55,552 nt of DNA from Bradyrhizobium retamae. Lineage in GTDB: Bacteria > Pseudomonadota > Alphaproteobacteria > Rhizobiales > Xanthobacteraceae. The notes under the pieces are model-generated. The model searched no databases, was not told the origin of the DNA, and saw nothing but the letters and a program-made list of their open reading frames with translations. The translations under genes were made by a program, and so were the position numbers. The stretch's first letter is position 1, and every line of letters begins with the position of its first letter. The stretch lies in assembly GCF_001440415.1 (NCBI RefSeq), contig NZ_LLYA01000175.1, positions 1-55,552 on the forward strand. Reading direction: 5' to 3'. Positions 8,479 through 18,200 of this stretch are shown piece after piece.

Positions 8479-8706
8479 ATGAAAAAATCCGTGCTTTCAA
8501 TTGAAGAACCAGAGCTGAAGAAGGCGGTGCGGGCCGACAGGCCTCCGACCGAAGGGTTCGCGACGATTGTCGACGGCCATTTCAAGTCGGAGTTTGATAC
8601 GATCGAGGCTGCCGAGGTCTCCGGTCGAAAGCTGAAGACCGCTTATCCGATGCTTCAGGTCCAGATCTACGATGCCGCCATGAGGGTGCGTACCTTGTTG
8701 AGCTAG
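8479..8706 (+). CDS. Conserved small hypothetical protein, 75 aa
   Basis: The ATG at 8479 is preferred because GAGGA sits 6 nt upstream; the ATG at 8473 is too close to it. The product begins MKKSVLSIEEPELKKAVRAD and contains GFATIVDGHFKSEFDTIEAA and KLKTAYPMLQVQIYDAA. It is cytoplasmic and of mixed charge. I recall similar short proteins in Bradyrhizobium, function unknown. A transglutaminase remnant follows directly. Confidence 0.7.
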   Translation: MKKSVLSIEEPELKKAVRADRPPTEGFATIVDGHFKSEFDTIEAAEVSGRKLKTAYPMLQVQIYDAAMRVRTLLS

Positions 8707-8899
8707 CAAAGCTGGCTGTCGCGCCGTTATCGCCTGTGCGAAGATAAAGGCCTCTACCGGCCGGGGCGCGCCAGCAAGACGGCGTGGGAGGCTTACCAGG
8801 AGGGCAAGGGCGTCTGCCGCGACTACGCCCATCTTGCCGTTGCGTTCTGCGGCTGCATGAACATTCCCGCGCAAGGTCTGGACCGACGAGGTTGCGTGA
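8707..8899 (+). pseudogene. Transglutaminase-like gene remnant with internal deletion
   Basis: From 8773 the frame reads SKTAWEAYQEGKGVCRDYAH and LAVAFCGCMNIPA, the catalytic-Cys region of bacterial transglutaminase-like proteins (GVCRDxAHL). It then jumps, in the same frame, to KVWTDEVA and a TGA at 8897-8899, which resembles the C-terminal end of that family. The His/Asp-containing half between them is missing, as is nearly all of the N-terminal part. This is a deletion remnant with no start codon of its own. Confidence 0.7.
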
Positions 8900-8957
8900 C
8901 GGTCGCCGCGCATCGACCTGCTTGATTCGAACTGCGACGATCGGGAAAGGAACTCGG

Positions 8958-9206
8958 ATGAAAACGACTCTCGCCGTGCTGGCACTATGCGCATGTGCGT
9001 CGGGCGCTCTTGCCGCTGCGCCAGAGTGCCGTGCGATCGACAACGCCAATGCGCGCCTGTCATGCTACGACGCCGCGCATCCTCCGAAAATGGAAAAGCC
9101 CGTTATCTCCGAAAAAGACCCGTCGCGAGCCGCCTACAAAGATCCTTTCAGCGCAGAAGACGCCAGGACCAACGCCAAGCTGAAGAATATCTGCCGCGGC
9201 TGCTGA
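8958..9206 (+). CDS. Small exported protein with CRAI...ARLxCYD motif, 82 aa
   Basis: The ATG at 8958 follows GGGAAAGGAACTCGG. The signal peptide is MKTTLAVLALCACASGALAA. The mature part begins ECRAIDNANARLSCYDAAHP, a motif like the start of VasI/TagO-type and related periplasmic proteins, and ends DARTNAKLKNICRGC, giving four Cys that could pair in the periplasm. No type VI genes are nearby, so I would not assign that role. Function unknown. Confidence 0.7.
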   Translation: MKTTLAVLALCACASGALAAAPECRAIDNANARLSCYDAAHPPKMEKPVISEKDPSRAAYKDPFSAEDARTNAKLKNICRGC

Positions 9207-9227
9207 GATGGCGGCGAAGGCGATGTA

Positions 9228-9608
9228 ATGATGGACTATGCCGGGGCGCCCGACGGCCTTCGCATCGGCCACATGCACCTGCGCGTCGGCGACCTCGAAC
9301 GGGCGGACCGCTTCTATGGTGGCGCCATCGGTTTCGACCCGACCCGCAAGCGCACCGGCGCCGCGTTCCTGTCGTCGGGGCGCTATCACCATCACCTCGG
9401 CATCAATGTCTGGCAGAGTTCCGGCGCCGGCCGGCGGGATGATGCGGCCACGGGACTTGCATGGTTTTCGCTTGAAGTCGCGTCGGAGGGAATCCTGCAG
9501 GCCCAGGAGCAGCGCCTGCAGCAGGCCGGAGCGCCAGCCACGGCGATTACCAACGGCTTCGAGACCGCCGATCCCTGGAGGACAAGGGTGCGTCTCATCA
9601 AGCCTTGA
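9228..9608 (+). pseudogene. Partial duplicate of VOC gene (C-terminal module only)
   Basis: Codons from Asp3-Tyr4 to the stop copy the C-terminal VOC module of the gene at 909-1871 with few changes. Among them, the Gly-Thr-Lys near the end has become Arg-Thr-Arg. An in-frame ATG-ATG at 9228 with GAAGG upstream would allow a free-standing 126-residue single VOC domain, which is a viable size for dimeric VOC proteins. It is more simply a truncated copy. It lacks a leader, so any product would be cytoplasmic, unlike its parent. Confidence 0.7.
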
Positions 9609-9650
9609 GTGTTCGCGAACGAACAAAAATGCCTTGAATTCTCGGGTCAG

Positions 9651-9677
9651 TTGGCATATGTCTATGGCATATGCCAA
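9651..9677 (+). promoter_or_regulatory. Probable VapB operator, 10-bp inverted repeat
   Basis: TTGGCATATG (9651-9660) is the perfect inverse of CATATGCCAA (9668-9677), separated by 7 bp and ending 16 bp before the vapB start. Palindromes at this place are typical sites for autorepression by VapB/VapBC complexes. A weak TTGAAT (9634) may be the -35 element. Confidence 0.7.
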
Positions 9678-9693
9678 GGGGATTTCGCGATCC

Positions 9694-9930
9694 ATGACCG
9701 AGCAAAGGCACGTCAGACTATTTCGCAACGGCCGCAATCAGGCGGTTCGTATTCCTGTGGAATTCGAACTGCCTGGCGATGAGGCGATCATGCATCGTGA
9801 CGGTGAGCGTTTGGTGATCGAGCCGGTGCGCAAGCGCGGGTTGGTCGCTCTGCTCAAGACGATGAAGCCGATCGAAGAGAGCTTTCCCGACATCGACGAT
9901 CCCGTACCAGCACCGGAGCGTGTGCTTTGA
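9694..9930 (+). CDS. vapB: Antitoxin, VapB type (AbrB/SpoVT fold)
   Basis: This 78-residue protein starts MTEQRHVRLFRNGRNQAVRI. RLFRNGRNQAVRIP is the hallmark of the swapped-hairpin AbrB-like DNA-binding domain of VapB antitoxins. The acidic C-terminal tail (SFPDIDDPVPAPE) would wrap the toxin. Start at 9694; AAGGGG lies about 12 nt upstream, and in-frame ATGs at 9658 and 9664 are less likely because they fall in the operator. It overlaps vapC by 4 bp, the usual toxin-antitoxin arrangement. Confidence 0.9.
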   Translation: MTEQRHVRLFRNGRNQAVRIPVEFELPGDEAIMHRDGERLVIEPVRKRGLVALLKTMKPIEESFPDIDDPVPAPERVL

Positions 9931-10328
9931 TCCGCTATATGCTGGACACAAACATCATCTCCGATTTGGTCAGCAATCCTCAGGGCAAAGCCGCGAAGCG
10001 GATCGCCAAGGCGGGCGAAGACAAGATCTGCACAAGCATCATCGTCGCCGCCGAGTTGCGCTATGGATGCGCGAAGAGCGGTTCCGAGCGATTGCTCAAG
10101 GCGGTCGAAGATTTGCTCGCCGAGATCGATGTGCTCCCGTGGGACGTTCCCGCGGATACCGAATACGGCGGAATCCGCGCGGAGCTGGAAGCTGCTGGAA
10201 AGCCGATTGGAGCGAATGATCTGCTGATCGCCGCCCATGCCTGCGCGACCGGCGCCACGATGGTGACCGCCAATATGGACGAGTTCAAACGCGTTCGCGG
10301 CTTGAAGGTAGAGAATTGGCTTCTGTGA
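9927..10328 (+). CDS. vapC: Toxin, VapC type PIN-domain ribonuclease
   Basis: This 133-residue PIN-domain nuclease has the acidic site Asp7 (MLDTN), Glu43 (AAELRYG), Asp98 (GANDLLIAAHA) and Asp118 (TANMDEF). VapC toxins cut tRNA or rRNA and are neutralised by VapB. The most likely start is a TTG at 9927 inside the TTGA overlap with the vapB stop, with GGAG 9 nt upstream; an ATG at 9939 would drop four residues. The pair appears intact. The target RNA cannot be predicted. Confidence 0.92.
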   Translation: MIRYMLDTNIISDLVSNPQGKAAKRIAKAGEDKICTSIIVAAELRYGCAKSGSERLLKAVEDLLAEIDVLPWDVPADTEYGGIRAELEAAGKPIGANDLLIAAHACATGATMVTANMDEFKRVRGLKVENWLL

Positions 10329-10404
10329 GAGCCATCCGAGCCACAGCGGACAAGTCGGCTTACCTAATCGTACAGAGTTCGAGCCCCGCCGAAAGGATGA
10401 TTGA

Positions 10405-11880
10405 ATGAATGTGCCGATGAGCTGGGACGAGTGGGCGCAGCACGATGGCGTGGCGCTGGCCACACGCGTGGCGAAGGGCGAGCTCACGGCAAAAGAATTG
10501 GCGGCGCAGGCCGCTGCTGCGATCGCCAAGGTCGATCCCCCACTTTCGGCCGTCGTCGAAGTGTTTGAGGATGCGGTCGCCGATCCCGCCACCGACGGCG
10601 CCAATCTCGATGGTCCCTTTGCCGGACTTCCGTTCCTGATGAAGGACCTCGGTCCGACATTGAAGGGCCGGCTGCAGGAAATGGGCTCGCTGTTCATGCG
10701 CGGCAATCGCGCCACCGCCGACACTTTCCTGACGCGGAAGATGCGGGCGGCCGGGCTCAATCTGATCGGGCGCACCACCACGCCGGAATTCGGGGTCTGC
10801 AGCTCGGCCGACAATCCTGCCGTCTACGTCACCCGCAACCCCTGGAATACCGACTACACCACCTGCGGATCGTCGGCCGGCAGCGCTGCGACGGTCGCCG
10901 CCGGCGCGGTGCCGATCGCGCACGCGACCGACGGCGGCGGCTCGATCCGGATTCCTGCCGGCGTCAACGGCAATATCGGGCTGAAAGTCTCGCGCGGCGT
11001 GTTCTCGCTGTCGCCGCTCCTCTCCGACTTGAGCGGGCTGGTCTCGATTCAAGGCTGCCAGTCGCGCACAGTGCGCGACACCGCGGCCTTCGTCGATGCC
11101 TGCCGCGGTCCGGCGCCGGGCGAATTCATGCCGTTCTGGAGTCCGCCGGAGCCGTATACGCGGATGATCGCACGCGATCCTGCCCGGCTGAAAATCGCGC
11201 TGTCGTACCAGTGGGGCGAATACCGGGCGACGCCGCATATCGCAGCCGAGCTGCAGAAGGCCGGACGCTTTCTCGAGGGCCTTGGCCATCACGTCGATTA
11301 CGCCCTGCCCGATCTGGACTATGGCGAAGCCTTCGCGGCGCAGACCACCTGCTACATCAGCAATTTTGCCGTCGTGATCTCCAACATGCTGGCGGCGCGC
11401 GGCCTCGAACAGCCGCCGGAAGATCTGATCGAGCCTATCAATATTCGGATCTGGGAGCGTGGCCGGCACACGTCCTACGCCGACCGTGCCCGCATGCAGG
11501 CGGTATTCAACACGACCTCGCGCAGCTTCGGCGCGTTCTTCGAGGACTGGGACATCATCCTGACGCCGATCACCGCGCTGCCGACGCCGAAGGTCGGCAC
11601 CACGGAATATCTCACGATCAGCGACAATCCAGACGTGCTGGACTGGTTCGGTAACCTCTGGCGCAATTTTGCCTTTACCCCGCTCGCCAATCTCTGCGGC
11701 ATCCCCGCGATCTCGCTACCGCTCGCCGCCCATGAGAACGGCCTGCCGCTCGGCATCCAGGCCATCGCCAAGCAAGCGAATGACGGGCTCTTGCTGCAGC
11801 TCGCGGCACAGATCGAACGCGCGATTGACAGCAAGTGGAACGCGGGGCAGACGCCCGGCGTGCATGTGACGGCGGAGTGA
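10405..11880 (+). CDS. Amidase signature family hydrolase
   Basis: This 491-residue amidase has the Ser-cisSer-Lys triad at family spacing: Lys80 (FLMKDLG), Ser156 (TTCGSSAGSA) and nucleophile Ser180 (DGGGSIRIPAG). It is likely cytoplasmic and hydrolyses an unknown amide. There is no gatCB context, so it is not GatA. The start is the ATG at 10405 after AAAGGATGATTGA. It stands alone between vapBC and the convergent autotransporter locus. Confidence 0.9.
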   Translation: MNVPMSWDEWAQHDGVALATRVAKGELTAKELAAQAAAAIAKVDPPLSAVVEVFEDAVADPATDGANLDGPFAGLPFLMKDLGPTLKGRLQEMGSLFMRGNRATADTFLTRKMRAAGLNLIGRTTTPEFGVCSSADNPAVYVTRNPWNTDYTTCGSSAGSAATVAAGAVPIAHATDGGGSIRIPAGVNGNIGLKVSRGVFSLSPLLSDLSGLVSIQGCQSRTVRDTAAFVDACRGPAPGEFMPFWSPPEPYTRMIARDPARLKIALSYQWGEYRATPHIAAELQKAGRFLEGLGHHVDYALPDLDYGEAFAAQTTCYISNFAVVISNMLAARGLEQPPEDLIEPINIRIWERGRHTSYADRARMQAVFNTTSRSFGAFFEDWDIILTPITALPTPKVGTTEYLTISDNPDVLDWFGNLWRNFAFTPLANLCGIPAISLPLAAHENGLPLGIQAIAKQANDGLLLQLAAQIERAIDSKWNAGQTPGVHVTAE

Positions 11881-11902
11881 ACGGCGGGCGTGTCGTCCGC
11901 CG

Positions 11903-12217
11903 TTACTGCTTGGCCGGTTCGTCCTTGCTTTCGACGTATCGGGAGGCAGCGTCGCGCTCAAAGGTGCTGAGCCCGCTGTCCAGCAGCGCGTCGCAGGCGT
12001 CCTTGAGGCGCTTCAAGCTCGCCACGTTGCTCGCGCGCGTTGCTTCCAGATGATCGAGATAGGTCAGCTCGGCCATGATCTCGGCGAGCTTCGAGGCATC
12101 CTCCTGGCTGAGCGGTCGCTCGGCGCGCTGATCGACTTCGTCAGGGCTCTTGTCCTGGACGAGGCGAATCGATCTGACCATGAGGCTGCCGGTCCGGCGT
12201 CGGGATTCACCACGCAT
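11903..12217 (-). CDS. Hypothetical protein, 104 aa
   Basis: The protein is helical and charged (DEVDQRAERPLSQEDASKLA, TFERDAASRYVESKDE) with no known domain. The ATG at 12217 overlaps the last codons of the autotransporter gene by 11 bp and has AAGGGAG upstream, so coupled translation is plausible. An internal ATG at 12181 would give 92 residues but lacks a ribosome-binding site. Its position suggests it is co-transcribed with the autotransporter; a role in that process is only a guess. Confidence 0.6.
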   Translation of the reverse strand: MRGESRRRTGSLMVRSIRLVQDKSPDEVDQRAERPLSQEDASKLAEIMAELTYLDHLEATRASNVASLKRLKDACDALLDSGLSTFERDAASRYVESKDEPAKQ

Positions 12218-15200
12218 AGCGCACCACTCCCTTGCCGGCGTAGCTGCGGGTGACGCTGGAGAACTCGCCCTCGAAGGTAGCGCCCAGCGAAAAGCCGTTG
12301 CGCCATTTCATCTCGGCGGCGGCGGTCGTCAGCGCGGCGTCGCGAGCCTGCGCGGCGCCGTTGACCACGAAACTCGCTCCCGGCAGCGTCTGGAACGTCG
12401 CCGCGGCGGCCCGGTCGGGGGTGAAGTCATGCGCCCAGGCGGCGCGGCCCCGCAGCGTCAGGATCGCATCGCCGACCGCCCATGCTCTGTCGGTGCGCAA
12501 TCCCAACTCGCTGCGCGAGGCGGTGACGGTCTTCGCGCCATAGCTCAAGGCGAAGGTGTTGGCCCCGGACAGCACGCTCTCCGCATAGGCCGGAAGCTGG
12601 AACGACGTCACCTGGCCTGCGGCGTAAGGCGTGACCGCCATCCAGGGTGTTGCGAACCGGTAGCCGCCTTCGACGCGGCCCGCGAAGGTGTTGGCCTGGA
12701 AGCGCGCCTGTAGCCGGTCGATGCCCGCGACCGTCACCGTGCGGTCAGTGGTGACGTCCTGCCAGCCATAGGCCAGCGCGGCGGAGAGGTAGGCGGGGCC
12801 ATGGTGGTGGCGCACGAACGCCCCGGCCTGGAACAGGTCGGATCGTCCCGTACCGCCATTGACCACGGAAAAATTGGTTCCGCCGCCCGCCAGCGCAAAG
12901 CCGGCGAGCGTATGTGCCGAGAACCAGTAATCGGCCCCGGCGGCGGCCCCAAACAGACGGCTCGTCGCGCCGTTCGATCCAAGTGCGGTGTTGCCGGATG
13001 ATGTCTGCGATCCACCGAAACCTGCGGCCCAGACGTTCCAGCGCTGCTCGAAGCTTGTCGGCACAGCCGGCGGGATCGCGGCAAAGGCATCGCGCGCCAC
13101 GGCAGCGCGCCGCGCTGCACCATCGGCGGCATATGAGGATACGCCCTGAGCCGAAGCACCCATGTCGCCGCGCCCGTCGATGAACGGATCGGTCATCTGT
13201 CCCATGAACATGGTCATGACGTTGAAGGTGCTCTGCTGGGCACCGGTCGCCGTTTCGCCGGAGATCTGCGTCAGCGCATTCTTCAGCGGCGTACCGTCGA
13301 GATTGAGCAGGACGTCGAAGGCCACCGGCGGCGTCGCGCCGCCGAACACCGCGCGGTTGATGCCGCCGGCGACGCTCGCCTGGTTGGCGTTCGTGCCCGA
13401 CGGCAAAATGATCTCGCCGGGATCGAGCACGAGATAGACGTTGTTGGCGTCATAGGTCAGGTGCGGATTGCGCGCGCCGGGACGGAAGCTGTTGATGACG
13501 TCGAGGCCGGCGAACTGCGTGCCGCCAAATCCGCCGCTGGCGTTCAGGATTGTATAGGTCTGGGCCCTGAAGCGAGCCGGCACCAGCGCAACCGCCTGCA
13601 CGGTGGCGCCGGTCAGCGTCGCAGTGCCCGCGACGTTGGCGCGGTCGGCGGAGGATGGGGAGACCTCCACCGTGTAGAAGCTGCCGCTCGTAAAGCCCAG
13701 ATTGCCGCTGACGGTGAGCGTGCCGATGGAATTGCCGGGCGCGAGCGCACCGCCGCTTGCGATCATCGTGTTGCCGACGATGCCGGTGCCGCCGAGCGCG
13801 CCGCCCGCATTCACGGTGACGCCGCTCGATGACAGGATCGAGCCGTTCACCGCCAGCGTGCCGCCGTCGACGGTCGTAGCGCCGGTATAGGTGTTGATGC
13901 CCGACAGGGTCTGCCTGCCGGTGCCGACCTTCACCAGCGACGCGCCGGTGCCGCCGCCCGATCCGCCGTCGGCGAGCACCCCGGTGACGTTGCTCGACAG
14001 ATTATTGCTGCCGACCGTCAGCTCCTTGCCGCCGAGCTGGAACGTCCCGCTGCCGGCGAGCGAGCCGGCGGCGAGCTTGTTGTCGCTGTTGGGGCCGGTG
14101 CTCATCGAGAGGTCGAAGACGGCGCCGGATGTCATGTTGATCAGCGCCGCATTACCGGGCGCGGAGTTGCCGTCGAACAGCACATTGCCGCTGTTGATGA
14201 TGGTCGCGCTGCCGGCCGTGGTGTTGGTGTCGAAGGTCAACTGGTTGTTGTTGGTAATGGTGGCGCTGCCGGCTGTGGAGTTGCCGGTCATCCACATCTG
14301 GCCGTTATTGGCGATCGTCGCACTGCCGGCGGTCCCGCTGTTGCGGAATTCAATCGTGCCGCTGGCATTGTTGGTGATGGTCGCGTTACCGGCCGTGGGG
14401 ACGTCGCCGAAGTTGCCGCCCCAGAAACTCATCTGACCACTATTGATGACCGTAGCGTTGGCCAGTGTGGCGCTGTTGACGATCTCGAGCGTGCCTGTGG
14501 CGGCGTTGGCGATGCGCGCGCTGCCGGCGCTGGAGTCGCTCCAGAAATTCAGGCTGTGATTGTTGACGATCGTGGCCGTTCCAGCCGTCGAGCTGTAGTA
14601 AAAGTAGATCCAGGCGTTATTGGTGATCGTCGCGTTGCTGGCCGAACTGCTGTCTTCCAGATAAAGGCCCATGTTATTGGTAATGGTAGCGTTGCCAAGC
14701 GTGGCGCTGTTCCAAGTCAAGAGACCGCCGTTGTTGACAATGGTAGCGTTGCCAGCCGTGCTCGAGTCCCGAAAATTCAAGTTAGCGGTACCGACGTTGA
14801 TCGTGGCGCTGCCGGCCGTGCTCATATTGTAGAAGTTGACGAAATTGCCGTTGACGGTGAGCGTTGCGTTGCCGGCCGAACTGCTGCTTCTGAAATTCGT
14901 CGTGCCAGTCGTGGTGATCTGAGCATTGGCTGCCGTGGCGACGTCTTTGAATTCGAGCGTGCCTGCATTGGTGATGGCTGCACTGCCAGCCGAGGCGGCG
15001 TTACTGAATTCGAGGGTGCTGGGATTGGTGATCGCGGCGCTGCCCGCGTTGGTATTGTTGCGGAAGGTTGTCGTTCCGCTGTTGCTGATGCCGGTGATGC
15101 CGCTGGTGTCGGCATTGACGACGTCGAAGGTTGCACCGCTTCCGACCGTAACCGCGCCCAGAATGGAGCCGATTCCGGTGGCGCTGCCGAGCCGCAATGT

Positions 15201-18200
15201 GCCGCCGTTGATGGTCGTGCCGTAGCCATAGATGTTCGCTCCCGACAGCGTGAGCGTGCCTGTGCCGATCTTGACCAGCGACCCGGTATCGTTCCCGCAG
15301 CAGATCCCGAAGCCCGAAATCATGCCGCTCACCTCGGTCGACAGATTGTTGGAGCCGACCGTAATTTCATTGTTCCCAAGGAAGAAATTTCCGGTGCCCG
15401 CAATCGAGCCGGCGCTGACCTTGTTGTCGCTGTTGACGCCGACCGTGCCCGAGAAATCGACGTTGCCCTCGGTGATGATGGCCGCGCTGCCGGCTGTGGA
15501 GTGGCCGTCGAACTTCAAGTATTCGCCGTTGATGATCGTGGCGGTCCCGGCCGTGCTGTAGTCGGAAAACCAGGTCTGGGTCGTGATCTTGTTGGTGATC
15601 GTCGCGCTGCCGGCACTGGCGTTGCCGGTGAAATACAGGAAACTGTTGTTGCTGTTGTTGACGATCGCGGCGCTGCCGGCCGAGCTGCTGTCTGCAAACC
15701 AGGTATATTTGTTGTTCGTGAGGGTTGCGCTTCCAAGGGAGCTGGTCTGGAAGAAGTTGAGATTGCCCGCGTTGACGTTGATCGTGGCGGTACCGGCCGA
15801 ACTGCCATTGTAGAAACCGACAGAGGCGCTGGGGTCGTTGAGGTTGATCGTTGCGTGACCGGCGGAGCTCGTATCGGTGAAGTTGAGGGAGACGAAGCCA
15901 TTGAGGGCGATGCTTGCGCTGCCGGCGGAGCTGGCGCCGAAGAATTGCACGAATCCGCCATTGGCGGTGATGCTCGCGCTGCCCGCCGTGCTGGTATTCC
16001 TGAAGTTCACCGCCGCCGAGTCGTTGGTGGTGAATTGCGCATTGCCTGCGGTGGACGTGTCGTAGAAATCGGTCCTGCCGTAGCCGCCGTTGGTGAAGGT
16101 CGCACCGCCGGCCGTGCTGTTGGCATTGAAATCGATGCGGTTGTAGTTGCCGATGGTGGCACTGCCGGCGCTGCTGGCGGTGAAAAAGTTCAGGTTGCCG
16201 TTGTTGGTTATGGTCGCGCCGCCGGCCGTGCTGGCGTCGCGGAAATTCACTGTATCGCTGTTGGTGATTTGCGCGCTGCCGCCGGTTGCGGTGTCCTTGA
16301 ACTCGAGGAGGCTGTTGTTGGTGATGGTCGCGCTGGCGGCCAAGCTGCTGTTCTGGAAAGTGACGGTCTGGTTGTTGGTGATGGTGGCACTGCCGGCCGT
16401 GCTCCCGTCGAAGAAATTGGCGTAGCCGGCATTGATGTTGAGCGAGCCGGCGCTGCTCGTGTTTCTGAAGTTCAGGGTCCCGGTGCTGGTGATGCTGGTG
16501 CTGCTGGCATTCAGGTTGCCGTAGAAGGTGGTGACGCCGGCATTCGCGATGCTGGTGATGCCGCTGAGGCTGGTGTGGAAGAGCTCGAGTGCGCCGCCGG
16601 CACCGACGCTGACCGCGCCGAGAATCGTGCCTACGCTGCCCGCCGTGCCGAGCTGGAGGGTGCCGCCGTTGACCGTCGTGCCGCCCGTATACGTGTTCGC
16701 AGCCGACAGCGTCATCGTGCCGGGGCCGGTCTTGATCAGCGAGCCGCCGGTCCCGGAGATCGCGCCGCTCACCTCGGTCGTTTGATTGTTGAAGCCGACC
16801 GTGAGCTCGTTGGCGCCCAGCAGGTAGGTGCCGGCGCCTGCGATCGAGCCGGCCGTGAGCTTGTTGTTGCCGGCGGCTCCGATCGTGCCGGAGAAATCGA
16901 CGAGACCGCCGGCATTGTTGGTGATGGCGGCGCTGCCGGCGTTGCTGGTGTCATGAAAGAGCAGCCGGCCATCGCTGGTGATGGTCGCGCCGCCGGCCGT
17001 GCTGGCGTCATCGAAGACGATGTCGGTGTGGTTGACGATGGTCGCGCTGCTGGCTGAGCTGCTGGCGCGAAAGTTCAGGCTGCCGTTGTTGATGATGTTC
17101 GCGCCGGCGGCCCAACTGAAGTCATCGAAGGTGATGCTGCCGGTGCCGGAGTTGGTGATGACCGCGGTGCCGGCTGAGCTGGTGGACTGAAAGCTGAGGG
17201 TCCCGGTGTTGGTGATGGCGGCGCCGCCGGCGCTGCTGGAGTCGGTAAAGCGGAGCTGCGAGCTATTGGTGATGCCGGCGGTGCCGGCGGTGCTGTCGCG
17301 ATAGAAGACCATGACAGACTGGTTGGCGATGGTCGCGTTACCGGCCGAGCCGCTGAAGTCGAAGACGAGAGTGCCTGCGTTGGTGACGTTGGCGTTACCG
17401 GCGCTGGCCAGACTGGTGATGGTTATGCCGCCAGTGTTGGTAATGGTCGCGTCGCCCCCCGTGCTGCTGCCAGTGAAGGTGATGCCGCCGGGATTGGTGA
17501 TGGTTGCATTGCCAGCCGTGCTGTTGCCAGAGAAGGACATGTAATTGGAATTGGCGATGGTGGCGCCGCTGGCTGTGCTGTCTGCGCGAAAATCGAGGCT
17601 CCCGGTATTGGTGATGGTCGAGCTGCCGGCTGAGCTGCTGTTGTAGTAGAACAGAAGACTGCGGTTGGTGATGGTCGCATCGGCGGTCGTGCTGCTGTGG
17701 TAGAGATCGATAAGGCCGGCGTTGTCGATGGTGGCGTTGGCAGCCGTACTGGTGCCTTCGAAGCCGATGCTGCCGATGTTGGTGATCGCTGCGCTGCCGG
17801 CCGTGCTGCTGTCGTAGAAGTACGTGGTCACGCCGTTGCTGATGGTGGCGGTGCCGGCGCTGCTCGAATTGCTGAACTGGAGGGTGCCGCCGGCGCCGGC
17901 GGTGGTGATGGTGGCACCTGCACCGTTGACCACGATCCCGGCGCCGTTGAGCACGAGCGTTTGGCCGATCGTCAGGTCGTAGGCAGGCGCCCCCGCATTG
18001 AAGGTCAGGCTGCCGATCGTGGTCGTGGGGGTGGCCGTCGGTGCAATCGACAGGCTGGTGGTGTTCGACGCGCCGAAGGAAGCGGTGCCTGATGGCACCG
18101 TTCCTGTGCTCCAATTGGAGCCGGTGAGGAAATCGCCGCTGCCGGGAGCGGCGAGCCAGGTGGCGTTTTGCGCCGCCGCCGGGGTGCCCACGGCCGCCAG

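Noticed and set aside
10405..11880. GatA subunit of aminoacyl-tRNA amidotransferase
   Set aside because: Only the generic amidase triad is present. gatB and gatC are not nearby and the sequence diverges outside the signature region.
14556..17057. 833-codon plus-strand open frame opposite the autotransporter
   Set aside because: It is a by-product of the 57-bp repeats on the minus strand. It has Asp/Arg/Gly-rich meaningless composition and no ribosome-binding site, while the minus frame has signal peptide, repeats and barrel.
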